A stretch of 64,000 nucleotides of DNA from Prevotellaceae bacterium HUN156 (GCA_900119285.1 FPIT01000003.1:62001-126000), one strand, 5' to 3'. Counted from the stretch's first letter, positions 1 to 10,646 are shown. Numbers and translations: made by a program. The notes: generated by a model not told the origin, from the sequence alone.

Positions 1-449
1 GCCTGATCAATCTTGCGATCACCCTCGAAGCGGAAAGGAATTGTAACAATACCTACGGTAAGAATACCCATCTCCTTAGAAATACGAGCGATGACTGGAG
101 CAGCACCAGTACCTGTACCACCACCCATACCAGCTGTGATGAATGCCATACGTGTACCATCATTGAGCATATTCTTGATATCCTCAAGACTTTCTTCGGC
201 TGCAGCACGAGCTTTCTCGGGCTTATTACCAGCACCAAGACCTTCCTTACCCAGTTGCAGATGCACAGGTACGGGAGAGTCGTTGAGTGCCTGATTATCA
301 GTATTACAGAGCACGAATGTCACATCGTGAATACCTTCACGATACATGTGGTTGACAGCATTACCGCCACCGCCACCAACACCAATCACCTTGATGATGC
401 TGTTCTCCTTTTCGGGTTCACCGAAGTCGAGCAATATATTGTTGTCCAT
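1..449 (-). CDS. ftsZ: Cell division protein FtsZ (N-terminal part, runs off the window)
   Basis: Tubulin-like GTPase that forms the cytokinetic ring. Only the first ~149 codons are present; the gene continues past the left edge. It starts at an ATG (449), 35 bp after ftsA, and reads MDNNILLDFG. The Rossmann-type start (IKVIGVGGGGGNAVNHM), NTDNQAL and the tubulin signature region GMGGGTGTGAAPVIA are all visible, followed by the T4/T5 region. It is the last visible gene of the dcw operon, as in other Bacteroidota. The interior shows no frameshift. Identification is certain; the C-terminal tail cannot be judged. Confidence 0.97.
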   Translation of the reverse strand, partial: MDNNILLDFGEPEKENSIIKVIGVGGGGGNAVNHMYREGIHDVTFVLCNTDNQALNDSPVPVHLQLGKEGLGAGNKPEKARAAAEESLEDIKNMLNDGTRMAFITAGMGGGTGTGAAPVIARISKEMGILTVGIVTIPFRFEGDRKIDQ

Positions 450-484
450 ACTAATTACTTTTTTACGTTCACAATTTACAAAAC

Positions 485-1936
485 TTATTCTTCCTCTGCA
501 ACCATTGTCTTACCGAATTCCTTCAGTTTGTTCCAGCTTTTGTTCCAGAAACTATTCTTCCTGCGCTCCTCGGCCTCTTCACGGGCTTTAGCCTCAGCTT
601 CCTCACGAGCGATGCGTTCTTCCTCATCTCTCTTACGCTGAGCTTCTTCCTCGGCACGACGTATTTCCTCGGCAGTACGTACAACACCAGCTGGAGTCTC
701 TGAAGCCTGACGAGCGCGACGCTGCTCGACAGTCTCAGACGCCTGAGATTTCTGTGAAGCAAAGAGATCTCCATTGGGGTCATATTCACCACCGGCACAA
801 TTGATATCACCCTTGGCTAACAATCCTAATACTGTATTCATCATACCATCATGGGTGGTTGCCTCAGGAATAGCTGAAGTAATGGTCTGAGTAACGAACT
901 TAGCATTGCGAATCTTATCAACATGTGTATAGTTCTGGAAAGCCTTTTCGATGTCTTTCATATTAGAACCACCACCAGTAAGGATGATACCACCTAACAA
1001 TTTGTCACAATACTCTTCCGGTACCTGACACCATACATTAGCAATTATTTCTTCCAAACGACCTTCAACAATCTCAATAAACTTACGTGTCTCTACCTGA
1101 CGCTCTGAGTCGATAGAATACTTCATATTGTTATCGATATCGTTGTTGTCGGTATAAGCACAGCCATACTTAATCAGCATGTGTTCAGCCACACTTTCTT
1201 CCATCTGCAGCGAAGCAATATCTTTGATGATATTGTTGAAACCAAGAGGAATCACAGCCAAGTGACGAAGAATGTTCTTAGAATAAACACTAACAGTAGT
1301 GGTGTCTGCGCCAAGGTCAACCAAAGCACATCCAGAACGGCGCTCAGCTTCAGTAAGTACACTATCTGCAAGAGCTAACGGAGCAAGATACATCTCTGCC
1401 ACATTGATTTCTGCATTCTCAAAACACTTGTTCAGGTTCTTATAGAATGTCTTACGCTGCAAGATATTCAGGAAATTGCCCTCAATACGTGTACACTGAA
1501 TACCAACAGGATCGAGCTGATATTGAGAATCAACTTTATATTCTTGTACGGCAGCATCGAGAATCTCCTGGTCAGGATAAATCACATTGCGATTAGCATC
1601 CATCAATTCAATCACCATATCCTGGGTAACGACAGTTTCATTAGGCAGGTCTTTGGCAATCACATTATGAATAGAGCGGATAGACTGTCCACCAACACCT
1701 ACATAAACCTGTGTGATGGTAGTCTTCAGTTGTTTCTCCAAACGACTGACAATATTGGTCAGGCATTGGGCTGTCTTGTCGATGTTGTAAACCACACCTT
1801 TGCGGATAAATGATGAAGAGTCCTCTTTGACACAAGCCAACACCTGGATGCTTCCGTCGAGATTCTTCTTACCCGCAATACCAGTCATCTTTGATGACCC
1901 CAGTTCGATAGCTACGATAAAATCCTTTGGCACCAT
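485..1936 (-). CDS. ftsA: Cell division protein FtsA
   Basis: Actin-like ATPase that tethers FtsZ to the membrane. The 483-residue product has the actin-fold phosphate motifs (VAIELGSSKMTGIAG near residue 10, ALVDLGADTTTVSVYS near 205) and the adenosine motif IILTGGGSNM near 315. After ~residue 395 there is a long, highly charged Arg/Glu-rich stretch (EEIRRAEEEAQRKRDEEER), probably helical. The end is an amphipathic tail (FWNKSWNKLKEFGKTM) that fits the usual membrane-targeting helix. The charged linker makes it longer than the ~420-residue proteobacterial protein. It lies between ftsQ (38-bp gap) and ftsZ. Confidence 0.96.
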   Translation of the reverse strand: MVPKDFIVAIELGSSKMTGIAGKKNLDGSIQVLACVKEDSSSFIRKGVVYNIDKTAQCLTNIVSRLEKQLKTTITQVYVGVGGQSIRSIHNVIAKDLPNETVVTQDMVIELMDANRNVIYPDQEILDAAVQEYKVDSQYQLDPVGIQCTRIEGNFLNILQRKTFYKNLNKCFENAEINVAEMYLAPLALADSVLTEAERRSGCALVDLGADTTTVSVYSKNILRHLAVIPLGFNNIIKDIASLQMEESVAEHMLIKYGCAYTDNNDIDNNMKYSIDSERQVETRKFIEIVEGRLEEIIANVWCQVPEEYCDKLLGGIILTGGGSNMKDIEKAFQNYTHVDKIRNAKFVTQTITSAIPEATTHDGMMNTVLGLLAKGDINCAGGEYDPNGDLFASQKSQASETVEQRRARQASETPAGVVRTAEEIRRAEEEAQRKRDEEERIAREEAEAKAREEAEERRKNSFWNKSWNKLKEFGKTMVAEEE

Positions 1937-1974
1937 ATATTTATTTTTTACTGATTATCGTTATTTCTTCTTTC

Positions 1975-2718
1975 TTATCTTTTCTTACAAATAATTTGAT
2001 TATCAAACTCAACATTGATATAAGAGTACTTGTTCCAACCAGCCTTAGAGAGTCCATATTTATAAAACTTCTCCAAACGAGCCAGCTTTCCTTCGATATT
2101 GGTAGGACTACCAAGATAGACAATATGGTCACCTACACGAGGTACCATCTCGATACTTCCGTCTTCTAACACATTCAACTGCTCAACCTGATTACTCCAA
2201 AGAGGCGTATTCAGCAGATAGCAGCCAATATTTCTCAATACACGCTGTGCGTATTTATGTTGGATATGCCCCGTAGCAATGACCAGATTACTAGCGAAAT
2301 GAGTATTGGGCATTATGTTGCCCTGTTCATCAACATAATAGTCATCACCATTAGCAGCCTTAACACGCATAACCGGCAGGCGCTGATCTATAGAGATATT
2401 GACACGACCTGTGGGTGTCTTATAGCATTGTGCGCTCTTAACAAAAGGATTCTTCAATAGTTGTTCCTCAATTTTTCGCACATCAACCATACGCATTTGG
2501 TCACCTATTGGATAGAGGCGAGCATGTTGCAACTGCATTTTAATTTCCTCATCGTCAAGGAAACCTTTGACAGAACCATCCTCTACATCGATGTTCACTT
2601 CATTGCATATATTACTAGCCTCATCAGGGCAATTAAACGCCGTGATGGCCAGTACTAGATAGACTGCCAAAGCACAGTCAATCAATACAAATGCGGTAGT
2701 TTTCCAGTTGAATGCCAC
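1975..2718 (-). CDS. ftsQ: Cell division protein FtsQ/DivIB-like
   Basis: Single-pass membrane protein of the divisome. The 247-residue product has one N-terminal membrane span (about residues 8-28, TAFVLIDCALAVYLVLAITAF) and a periplasmic part with a POTRA-like segment (IKMQLQHARLYPIGDQM ... IEEQLLKNPFVKSAQCYK). Sequence similarity to proteobacterial FtsQ is weak, so the call rests on topology and on position between murC (17-bp gap) and ftsA, where Bacteroidota keep ftsQ. The C-terminus is basic (CKKR). Confidence 0.88.
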   Translation of the reverse strand: MAFNWKTTAFVLIDCALAVYLVLAITAFNCPDEASNICNEVNIDVEDGSVKGFLDDEEIKMQLQHARLYPIGDQMRMVDVRKIEEQLLKNPFVKSAQCYKTPTGRVNISIDQRLPVMRVKAANGDDYYVDEQGNIMPNTHFASNLVIATGHIQHKYAQRVLRNIGCYLLNTPLWSNQVEQLNVLEDGSIEMVPRVGDHIVYLGSPTNIEGKLARLEKFYKYGLSKAGWNKYSYINVEFDNQIICKKR

Positions 2719-2735
2719 AGTATATATTATATCTC

Positions 2736-4106
2736 TTACATTTTTTCTTTTAATATCCTTGCCATCTCAGGCACCTGGTTATCAAGATCACCAGCACCCA
2801 AAACGATGAGCACATCAAAGTCACGCTCCTTAACAAGCTGCAGAACTTGGTCCTTTTGGATTATTTCCTTTTCTATGCCAGGACGCAGATTATCATAAAT
2901 TAGTTCTGATGTAACACCTTCGATAGGTTGTTCGCGAGCTGGATAGATTTCGGTAAGAATAACCTCATCCAATAAACTCAAAGCATCAGCAAAATCATGG
3001 TAGAAATCACGAGTACGCGTATACAGGTGTGGTTGGAAAATTGCCGTAATCTTGCGGTTCTTATACAACTCACGAATACTACGTGCACTCTGCAGAATCT
3101 CCTTAGGATGATGAGCATAGTCACTAAGGAATACAAGCTTATCTGTCTTAATTTTAAAGTCAAAACGACGATCAACGCCACCATAAGTCATCATGCCAAT
3201 GCGCAATTCCTCAGCAGTACAGCCTGCCAACTGTGCCATAGCCATGGCTGCAATGCCATTTTCAATATTGATAGGTATTGGCTGACCCAACTCAATATTC
3301 TTCACTGATTCGATAGGAGAAATAAAGTCGAAAGTAATCTCACCGTTCTCAATGCGAATATTTTCGGCATGGAAGTCACCCTCTGTAAGTGCATAGTCAT
3401 AACGACGTACACCCTCAGGAAGATTCTCCTTCATCTCTAATCCACGATGAATAATCAATGTTCCCTCTGGCTGTATCAATTCTGTATAGTGACGGAAACT
3501 CTCTAAATAGGCTTCTTTAGTACCATAAATATCCAGATGATCAGGATCGGTGGAGGTAATAACTGTCATATACGGACTCAACCAATGGAAAGAACGATCG
3601 AATTCATCAGCCTCTATAACGACATAGTCGCTATCAGACAGAATGTAGTTAGTACCATAATTCTTCGATATACCACCTAAGAAAGCATTACAGTCAAGAT
3701 GACTCTGATGCATAATATGAGCACACATTGTAGATGTAGTAGTCTTTCCGTGTGTTCCTGCCACACAGAGGCCCTTATGCTGGCGAGTCAATGTACCTAA
3801 TACCTGAGCACGTTTTTGTATCTCAAAGCCATTTTCACGGAAGTATTTCAGTTCTGCATGATCAGCTGGAATTGCTGGTGTATAAATAACGAGACAAGTC
3901 TCTGGTTTGCGACAAGTATGGGGAATCTCATCTACATTCTCCTCATAGTGGATAAGCATACCCTCCTTTTCTAATTGACGGGTAAGCGTACTTGGTGTCT
4001 TATCGTAGCCAGCCACTACCAGACCACGGTGAATGAAGTAGCGGGCAATGGCACTCATACCAATACCGCCGGCTCCTACGAAATAGACTGCTTGAATATC
4101 TTTCAT
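2736..4106 (-). CDS. murC: UDP-N-acetylmuramate--L-alanine ligase MurC
   Basis: Cytoplasmic ATP-dependent ligase that adds L-Ala to UDP-MurNAc, the first Mur ligase step. The 456-residue product has the N-terminal UDP-binding motif YFVGAGGIGMSAIARYF, the ATP P-loop GTHGKTTTSTM (~residue 115), the VIEADEFDRSF motif, the central HPHLYTRTRDFY motif and a C-terminal Rossmann domain ending VLGAGDLDNQVPEMA. Length is typical. It sits between murG and ftsQ with short gaps (22 and 17 bp), so it is operonic. Confidence 0.97.
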   Translation of the reverse strand: MKDIQAVYFVGAGGIGMSAIARYFIHRGLVVAGYDKTPSTLTRQLEKEGMLIHYEENVDEIPHTCRKPETCLVIYTPAIPADHAELKYFRENGFEIQKRAQVLGTLTRQHKGLCVAGTHGKTTTSTMCAHIMHQSHLDCNAFLGGISKNYGTNYILSDSDYVVIEADEFDRSFHWLSPYMTVITSTDPDHLDIYGTKEAYLESFRHYTELIQPEGTLIIHRGLEMKENLPEGVRRYDYALTEGDFHAENIRIENGEITFDFISPIESVKNIELGQPIPINIENGIAAMAMAQLAGCTAEELRIGMMTYGGVDRRFDFKIKTDKLVFLSDYAHHPKEILQSARSIRELYKNRKITAIFQPHLYTRTRDFYHDFADALSLLDEVILTEIYPAREQPIEGVTSELIYDNLRPGIEKEIIQKDQVLQLVKERDFDVLIVLGAGDLDNQVPEMARILKEKM

Positions 4107-4128
4107 TTTTATGTTTAACTTATTCTAA

Positions 4129-5244
4129 TTACTTTGTTTGAGCAAGAGCGATTACTTCCTTAGCAATGATTTCAGCAGCATCAGGCAATGCCATCTTCAA
4201 GATATTCTCGCTCAGGCTTGTCAACTTGGCAGCATCCTTTACAGTATCAATAGCTAAAGGAAGTAGTAACATGGTAGCCTCCTTGTCTTTGACATAAAGA
4301 GCTGCTTGTTTGTTAACCAGTGCCAATGCATTCTTAGTCTGATGGTCCTCTGCAACATTAGGCGAAGGAACCAAAATGACAGGTTTTCCTAATAAGCAGA
4401 ACTCGCTGATACTTCCTGCACCGGCACGACTGATAACAAGGTCGGCTGCTTTATAAGCTGCACCCATATCGCTGATAAAGTCAGTAACCACCAAGTTTGG
4501 CAATTCCTTTCCTTTCATCCGTTCTGCGATTTCTGCACTATAATATTTACCCGTTTGCCAAATAAGTTGTATATCATTACACTGGCGTATCAAGTCAATA
4601 TGTTGTAGAACACTTTCATTGATAGTGCGTGCACCAAGGCTACCACCTACGAGTAGAATCGTTTTCTTCTGCGGATCAAGGCCAAAAGAGCAGATGGCTT
4701 TCTCTCGGGTAATAGTAGTTTCCAATAACTGCTGACGCACAGGGTTACCTGTCAGCATAATCTTCTCAGCAGGAAAGAAACGCTCCATGCCCTCATAAGC
4801 CACACAAATCTTTGCAGCCTGTCGAGCCAAAGTCTTGTTTGTCAATCCTGCATAACTATTCTGCTCCTGCAACAAGGTTGGAATACCCAAACTATTGGCA
4901 GCGCCCAAAGCTGCACTGCTAGCATAACCACCAACACCTACTGCAACCTGAGGTTTGAAACTGCGCAACAACTTCTTCGCCATATGCTTGCTACGAAGAT
5001 AGTCAATCGCAACATTGATATTGGCAAGTTTCCATAGTGGACGCAAAAAACCACGAATGGGCAAGCCTTCAATATCATAGCCTGCCGCTGGTACACGTTG
5101 CATCTCCATGCGACCTTGTGCTCCTACAAATAATATCTTTGCATCAGGGCGTATCACCTTGATGGCATTAGCAATAGATACTGCGGGAAAGATATGTCCG
5201 CCCGTACCACCGCCACTTATAATTACTCTTAATTCGTCACTCAT
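4129..5244 (-). CDS. murG: UDP-GlcNAc:lipid I N-acetylglucosaminyltransferase MurG
   Basis: GT28 transferase on the inner face of the membrane that converts lipid I to lipid II. The 371-residue product starts MSDELRVIISGGGTGGHIFPA, which is the first glycine-rich motif. GVGGYASSAALGAA and the C-terminal UDP-GlcNAc-binding block (SRAGAGSISEFCLLGKPVILVPSPNVAEDHQTKNA in the family; here around residue 270-300) follow. Length is normal. It lies in the dcw operon between ftsW (37-bp gap) and murC. Confidence 0.97.
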   Translation of the reverse strand: MSDELRVIISGGGTGGHIFPAVSIANAIKVIRPDAKILFVGAQGRMEMQRVPAAGYDIEGLPIRGFLRPLWKLANINVAIDYLRSKHMAKKLLRSFKPQVAVGVGGYASSAALGAANSLGIPTLLQEQNSYAGLTNKTLARQAAKICVAYEGMERFFPAEKIMLTGNPVRQQLLETTITREKAICSFGLDPQKKTILLVGGSLGARTINESVLQHIDLIRQCNDIQLIWQTGKYYSAEIAERMKGKELPNLVVTDFISDMGAAYKAADLVISRAGAGSISEFCLLGKPVILVPSPNVAEDHQTKNALALVNKQAALYVKDKEATMLLLPLAIDTVKDAAKLTSLSENILKMALPDAAEIIAKEVIALAQTK

Positions 5245-5281
5245 ATATAGTACCTTGCAAAATTACTAAATTTCTATCAAT

Positions 5282-6529
5282 TCAAGCCATTTTTGGCTGT
5301 TTTTCTTTTTCTGTTTTCATTTTTGCCGAACGGCTAACACTAAGAATAGCACCGACATAGGCACAATTGATGATGGTAGAGGTACCACCTTTTGAGATTA
5401 GTGGTAATGGCTGACCCGTTACAGGAGCCAAGCCTACGGCTACCATCATGTTAAACATAGCCTGAATCACCAGCAATAATCCTAAACCCATCGCTAGAAA
5501 TGCTGGGAAGTTATTCTCACATCGACTAGCAATACGTGCACAACGATAGAGGAGAATGATATATAGGAACATAACAGCAAAAGCTCCTATAATACCGAGT
5601 TCCTCAATAACAATAGCATAGATAAAGTCTGAGAATGCCTGTGACAGAAAATCACGTTCCGTACTCTTACCTGGGCCTTTACCAATAACGCCACTTGAAA
5701 CAATGGCAATATTGGCATGTGCCACCTGTGCATCTTTGTCCAAATCATATTCCAATGGTGTGACATCATCTTTGCCGAATTTCATTATACGACTCTTCCA
5801 TGTATCAGCACGGTGGAACATCTTCTCAACAAAATTTTTCTTCTTTGGCTGTTCTATCTGTTCTGTCTTAGCCAACTGTTCTTCCTCCACATTGAGGTCG
5901 TGACCTACAAGCATAACCATTGACACCGCCAAGATAGCAAAAGCAGCGATAATGCCAATCAGTTTTCCCAATTGTCTGAAAGGAACTTGCCCAATAAACA
6001 TCATAAGAATCACTACAGCAAAGAGCATTGCTGCTGTCGAAAGGTTCTCCAGACCAATCACAAAACAAGCAGGCAATGTCACCCACAGTATCCACTTAAA
6101 GGCATTCTTATCGGCACCATCCTCACGCTGCATAGCACTCAAAATCTGAGCTACAGCCAAGACAATACTTCCCTTAGCAATCTCTGAAGGCTGGAAGGTG
6201 AAACCAAACAGATTAATCCATCGTCCTGCATCACCCACCTTGGTTCCTGCCAACAATACCCATAATAGTGTGACGGCAGAAATCAACAATAAGAACGGCG
6301 TCATCAACTTAAAGTAACGACAAGGGATGTTCAGGGTTATGACAGCTACAACAACTCCAACAATTATCGTTCCTGCATGATAGATAATAGGACCAATGTA
6401 GTTGTGAGTCTTATATGTCAGTCCGCTGGAAGCCGAAAAGACCTCCACGATACTGATCATACAAAGGAAGAAAAACACCATCCATATGACCTTGTCGCCT
6501 TTGAAGATATTGCCGATACGCTTATTCAT
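5282..6529 (-). CDS. ftsW: Lipid II polymerase FtsW (SEDS family)
   Basis: SEDS-family peptidoglycan glycosyltransferase of the divisome, partner of FtsI. The 415-residue product has about ten hydrophobic spans. It carries the SEDS signatures GRWINLFGFTFQPSEIAKG (~residue 105) and PVTGQPLPLISKGGTS (~370). The conserved Asp-containing loop DFIYAIVIEELG is also present. A basic extracytoplasmic loop (about residues 215-262) is longer than in E. coli. Its start overlaps the murD stop by 4 bp, which suggests translational coupling. Confidence 0.96.
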   Translation of the reverse strand: MNKRIGNIFKGDKVIWMVFFFLCMISIVEVFSASSGLTYKTHNYIGPIIYHAGTIIVGVVVAVITLNIPCRYFKLMTPFLLLISAVTLLWVLLAGTKVGDAGRWINLFGFTFQPSEIAKGSIVLAVAQILSAMQREDGADKNAFKWILWVTLPACFVIGLENLSTAAMLFAVVILMMFIGQVPFRQLGKLIGIIAAFAILAVSMVMLVGHDLNVEEEQLAKTEQIEQPKKKNFVEKMFHRADTWKSRIMKFGKDDVTPLEYDLDKDAQVAHANIAIVSSGVIGKGPGKSTERDFLSQAFSDFIYAIVIEELGIIGAFAVMFLYIILLYRCARIASRCENNFPAFLAMGLGLLLVIQAMFNMMVAVGLAPVTGQPLPLISKGGTSTIINCAYVGAILSVSRSAKMKTEKEKQPKMA

Positions 6530-7866
6530 AGATTTCTTGCTAATTCCTTGAACTGTTCACCACGATCTTCCATATTCTTAAAGAGGTCGAAAGAAGCACA
6601 ACAGGGGCTGAGCAACACGGTCATTCCCGGCTCTGCCATCTCATAACATGCCTTTACACAATCCTTCATTGAGTGAGTGTCACGAACAGGGATTCCCAAA
6701 GCATCGAAGTTGTCATGCAATTTTTGATTATCTGCACCAAGATATACCAAGCCTGCGCACTTCTCTTTGACTAATTCCTTGATTGGCTCATAGTCGTTGC
6801 CTTTATCCTTACCACCAATAATCAGGATGGTTTTGGTCTTCATAGACTCCAGCGCATACCAACATGCATCAACATTGGTAGCCTTTGAGTCATTGATATA
6901 TTGTACGCCACGTACGGTACACACTTTCTCCAAGCGGTGTTCTACACCAGGGAAATCGCTGAGAGACTGGCGGATAACTTCTTTCTTTATTCCTGCTATA
7001 TTTGTAGCAATACCAGCAGCCAAAGAGTTATAGATATTATGTTTTCCTGTCAGGCTCAGTGCCTCCTGCTCCATATTAAATGGTGTAGGTTTCTCTATCT
7101 TATAGTTACCTTCTTCAATATAACCTATAGAACCTTTTTCCTTCAGTTCTGAGAATGGATATTGAATAGCTTTGATATCATACTTCTCCAGTTCACGCTG
7201 AATGATTGGGTCGTCATTCCTATAAATGAATGCATCCTTTGAAGTCTGATTCTGAATAATACGCATCTTTGCATCAACATAGTTCTGCATCTCGAAATTA
7301 TAACGATCCAGATGGTCAGGCGTGATATTTAGCAAGATGGCAATATCCGCACGGAAATCGTACATATTGTCGAGTTGGAAAGAGCTAAGTTCGATGACGT
7401 AATAGTCATGGGGATCTTCTGCCACCTGCAAAGCCAGCGAGTTTCCGATATTACCAGCCAGACCGACGTCATAGCCAGCTTCTTTGAAGATGTGATAAAT
7501 CAAGCTTGTCGTTGTTGTTTTACCATTAGATCCCGTAATACACACCATCTTAGAATGTGTATAACGACCAGCAAATTCTATCTCACTGATAATATGAATA
7601 CCCTTCTCCTTGATTTTGACAATCATTGGAGCAGTATCAGGGATGCCTGGACTCTTAATAACCTCATCAGCATTAAGAATCTTTTCTTCGCTATGCTGCC
7701 CCTCTTCCCATACTATCTGATGATCATCCAACAACTTCTTATACTTGTCGTTAATCTTCGACATGTCACTAACGAACACGTCGAATCCTTCTTTCTTGGC
7801 CAGCACGGCAGCACCTGCGCCGCTCTCGCCAGCTCCCAATATAACGATTCTCTTCATTTGTGTCAT
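6526..7866 (-). CDS. murD: UDP-N-acetylmuramoylalanine--D-glutamate ligase MurD
   Basis: Adds D-Glu to UDP-MurNAc-L-Ala. The 446-residue product has an N-terminal Rossmann motif (IVILGAGESGAGAAVLAKKEG), the P-loop GSNGKTTTTSL (~residue 113), the ELSSFQLD motif, the NITPDHLDRY motif and YINDSKATN near residue 320. The C-terminal LSPCCASFDLFKNMEDRGEQF block is diagnostic of MurD. It starts 7 bp after mraY and overlaps ftsW by 4 bp. Confidence 0.97.
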   Translation of the reverse strand: MTQMKRIVILGAGESGAGAAVLAKKEGFDVFVSDMSKINDKYKKLLDDHQIVWEEGQHSEEKILNADEVIKSPGIPDTAPMIVKIKEKGIHIISEIEFAGRYTHSKMVCITGSNGKTTTTSLIYHIFKEAGYDVGLAGNIGNSLALQVAEDPHDYYVIELSSFQLDNMYDFRADIAILLNITPDHLDRYNFEMQNYVDAKMRIIQNQTSKDAFIYRNDDPIIQRELEKYDIKAIQYPFSELKEKGSIGYIEEGNYKIEKPTPFNMEQEALSLTGKHNIYNSLAAGIATNIAGIKKEVIRQSLSDFPGVEHRLEKVCTVRGVQYINDSKATNVDACWYALESMKTKTILIIGGKDKGNDYEPIKELVKEKCAGLVYLGADNQKLHDNFDALGIPVRDTHSMKDCVKACYEMAEPGMTVLLSPCCASFDLFKNMEDRGEQFKELARNL

Positions 7867-7873
7867 TCGCTGT

Positions 7874-9145
7874 TTATCTTATCTTCAATGTTATAATCGC
7901 TAATGCTGCTAATATTATAGTAGTGATCCAGAAACGGACCGTAATCTTCGACTCATGGAACGGGCGATGTGGCCAGCTCTTCAAAATATACGTACTTGTA
8001 GCATCCAACTGACTATCGAGTTTACGGAAAGTATCATGAATGGGTGTTGCACGGAACACACGAACTCGCTGTCCTTTACGTTTCTTAATCTTAAACCACT
8101 GTGTCTGTATAATTACACTAAGACTCTCTATAAAGAAAATGCCGCAAAGGATGGGCAACATCAATTCCTTGTGGATAATGATGGCACAAACACCAATAAT
8201 ACCACCAATAGTCAGCGAACCCGTATCGCCCATAAATACCTGGGCAGGATAGGCGTTATACCAAAGGAAACCAATCATAGCTCCAATGAAAGCACTAAGG
8301 AATACTACCAACTCCTCAGAGCCTGGAATATACATGATGTCGAAATAGGCTGCATAGATGATATGTGATGACACATAACTGAATATCAATAGCGCCACAC
8401 CTATAATGGCTGAGTTACCAGCACACATACCATCCATACCGTCATTGAGGTTTGCACCATTAGAAACAGCTGTTACCACAAAGATAGTCATGACAACAAA
8501 CAGTATCCAACCAGCTGCCACCTTGTATTTACCGCAGAAAGCCATCACGTTAGAATAGTTCAGGTTGTGATTCTTGATGAACGGAATCGTAGTCTGCAAT
8601 GACTTGACTGACTGGGGCTGGTGCTTTACAACAATCTCCTGATTCTGTTGTGGTACAGAGATATTCTCACGAACAACGGCATCGGGGCTCAACCATAATA
8701 CCAGACCAACGATAAAGCCGATAGATACCTGTCCGATAATCTTATACTTTCCTTTCAGTCCTTCCTTATTCTTGCGGAAAATCTTGATATAGTCATCCAT
8801 GAAGCCAAGGAATCCCAACCATACTGTTGTAATAATCATCAACAACAGATAGATGTTACGCATACGACCTAACAACAATACGGGTACCAAAATGGCCACA
8901 ATAATAATGATGCCACCCATTGTTGGAACGCCCTTTTTCTCAACACCAAAGGGGTCAATACTTGGATCACGAGCTGTCTCAGCAATATTACGACGTTTCA
9001 TCCACTTGATGAAATATTCACCGAACCATGCAGATATCATCAGCGACATAATAAGTGCTAACAACGCACGGAAAGAGATATACGACCAGATATGTGAACC
9101 TGGAATATTGAACTGTTCTAAGAAACGGAAGATATAGTATAGCAT
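7874..9145 (-). CDS. mraY: Phospho-MurNAc-pentapeptide transferase MraY
   Basis: Integral membrane enzyme that makes lipid I from UDP-MurNAc-pentapeptide and undecaprenyl phosphate. The 423-residue product has ~10 membrane spans and the catalytic aspartate blocks FMDDYIKIF (~residue 117) and NLNDGMDGMCAG (~235). It also has MGDTGSLTIGG (~310) and the His-rich TPIHDTFRKL loop near 370. It is about 60 residues longer than E. coli MraY because of a periplasmic insertion (about residues 160-195), which is usual in Bacteroidota. It lies between murE (18-bp gap) and murD. Confidence 0.97.
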   Translation of the reverse strand: MLYYIFRFLEQFNIPGSHIWSYISFRALLALIMSLMISAWFGEYFIKWMKRRNIAETARDPSIDPFGVEKKGVPTMGGIIIIVAILVPVLLLGRMRNIYLLLMIITTVWLGFLGFMDDYIKIFRKNKEGLKGKYKIIGQVSIGFIVGLVLWLSPDAVVRENISVPQQNQEIVVKHQPQSVKSLQTTIPFIKNHNLNYSNVMAFCGKYKVAAGWILFVVMTIFVVTAVSNGANLNDGMDGMCAGNSAIIGVALLIFSYVSSHIIYAAYFDIMYIPGSEELVVFLSAFIGAMIGFLWYNAYPAQVFMGDTGSLTIGGIIGVCAIIIHKELMLPILCGIFFIESLSVIIQTQWFKIKKRKGQRVRVFRATPIHDTFRKLDSQLDATSTYILKSWPHRPFHESKITVRFWITTIILAALAIITLKIR

Positions 9146-9163
9146 GAGAATAATAATTAAAGA

Positions 9164-10618
9164 TTAAACATTAAAAATTTCTCTCACAATCTCACGATCA
9201 TCAAAATGATGTTTGACGCCCTTTATTTCCTGATAATCCTCATGGCCCTTACCTGCAATAAGGATTACATCTCCCTTCTCTGCCATCATACATGCAGTGC
9301 GGATAGCCTCTTTACGATCAACGATAGAAACCACCTTTTTCATCTGCTGAGCGTTAAGTCCTGCCAGCATATCATTGATAATATCTTGTGGTTCTTCAAA
9401 ACGGGGATTATCAGAGGTGATGATAACACGGTCACTCTGTTTTACAGCCTCTTGCGCCATCAGTGGACGTTTACCTTTATCACGATTACCACCAGCGCCA
9501 CAAACGGTCAGTACCTTACCCTGCTTGCCGTCAAGCACCTCATGAATGGCATTGAGCACATTTTCCAAAGCATCTGGTGTATGAGCATAGTCAACAATAG
9601 CGGTTACACCTTCTGCAGAGCGAATAGGCTCCAAGCGACCGGCAACACTCTTCAGAGTGCTGAGTACCAACAGAATATCTTCAGGTTTCTTACCCAACAT
9701 CACTGCTGCGCCATAGACAGCAAGCAGGTTGGATACATTGAATTTACCAATAAACTGCACCCCTACCTCACGACCATTAATGTCAAGGTACATTCCTTCG
9801 AAATGACATTCGATAATACGGGCACGGAAGTCTGCCATCTGACGTACAGAATAAGTCTTTACCTGTGCCTTGCAGTTCTGCACCATCACACTACCGTTCT
9901 TGTCATCTGCATTGGTTACGGCAAAAGCCTCTTTCTCCAATCCATCGAAGAACGCTTTTTTAGCATCACGATAGTTCTCAAAAGTCTTATGGTAATCCAA
10001 ATGGTCACGCGTCAGATTTGTAAATAAGCCGCCTGCGAACTTTAATCCGCCTATGCGACGTTGAGCGATTGCATGACTGGAGCACTCCATAAAGGCATAT
10101 TCACAACCAGCCTCAACCATTTGATGCAAAAGTTTGTTCAATTCTATAGGATCAGGAGTAGTATGATCAGCAGGAATTGCTTCGTCCTCAATATAATTGC
10201 AGACAGTAGATAACAAGCCACACTTATGACCAAACTTGCGGAACATATGATACAACAACGTTGCGATAGTTGTCTTACCATTTGTTCCCGTAACGCCAAC
10301 GAGTTTCAGATGCTTTGAGGGTTCACCGTAAAATACTGTTGCAACTGGACCAACAGTCTCTTCCGTAGAAGCAACCTGCACATAGGTAACCTCTGCATTC
10401 ATTTCCTCTGGCATATCCTCACACAACACAGCTGTTGCGCCCAATTCAATAGCCTTTGGAATAAAGCGGTGACCATCAACCTGTGTGCCTTTAATAGCCA
10501 CAAACAGGTGACCCTTCTCTATCTTACGAGAGTCTATATTAACTCCTGTGACATCTACGTCCTTATTGCCAACAACAGCAATTGGATTGACGTATTTAAG
10601 CAGTTCGCTCAGTTTCAT
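9164..10618 (-). CDS. murE: UDP-MurNAc-tripeptide synthetase MurE (meso-DAP type)
   Basis: Adds the third stem-peptide residue. The 484-residue product has the UDP-binding N-terminal domain ([19 protein letters not shown]), P-loop [13 protein letters not shown] (~residue 110), and the [12 protein letters not shown] and [13 protein letters not shown] motifs. [10 protein letters not shown] (~residue 405) contains the DNPR motif characteristic of enzymes that select meso-diaminopimelate, which agrees with dapB in this window. Gap to ftsI is 28 bp. Confidence 0.97.
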   Translation of the reverse strand: MKLSELLKYVNPIAVVGNKDVDVTGVNIDSRKIEKGHLFVAIKGTQVDGHRFIPKAIELGATAVLCEDMPEEMNAEVTYVQVASTEETVGPVATVFYGEPSKHLKLVGVTGTNGKTTIATLLYHMFRKFGHKCGLLSTVCNYIEDEAIPADHTTPDPIELNKLLHQMVEAGCEYAFMECSSHAIAQRRIGGLKFAGGLFTNLTRDHLDYHKTFENYRDAKKAFFDGLEKEAFAVTNADDKNGSVMVQNCKAQVKTYSVRQMADFRARIIECHFEGMYLDINGREVGVQFIGKFNVSNLLAVYGAAVMLGKKPEDILLVLSTLKSVAGRLEPIRSAEGVTAIVDYAHTPDALENVLNAIHEVLDGKQGKVLTVCGAGGNRDKGKRPLMAQEAVKQSDRVIITSDNPRFEEPQDIINDMLAGLNAQQMKKVVSIVDRKEAIRTACMMAEKGDVILIAGKGHEDYQEIKGVKHHFDDREIVREIFNV

Positions 10619-10646
10619 AATACCTTATTATATATATGTCTTTAAT

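Noticed and set aside
9206..10027. 273-codon open frame antisense to murE
   Set aside because: Shadow of a certain gene, with no start context or recognisable domain.
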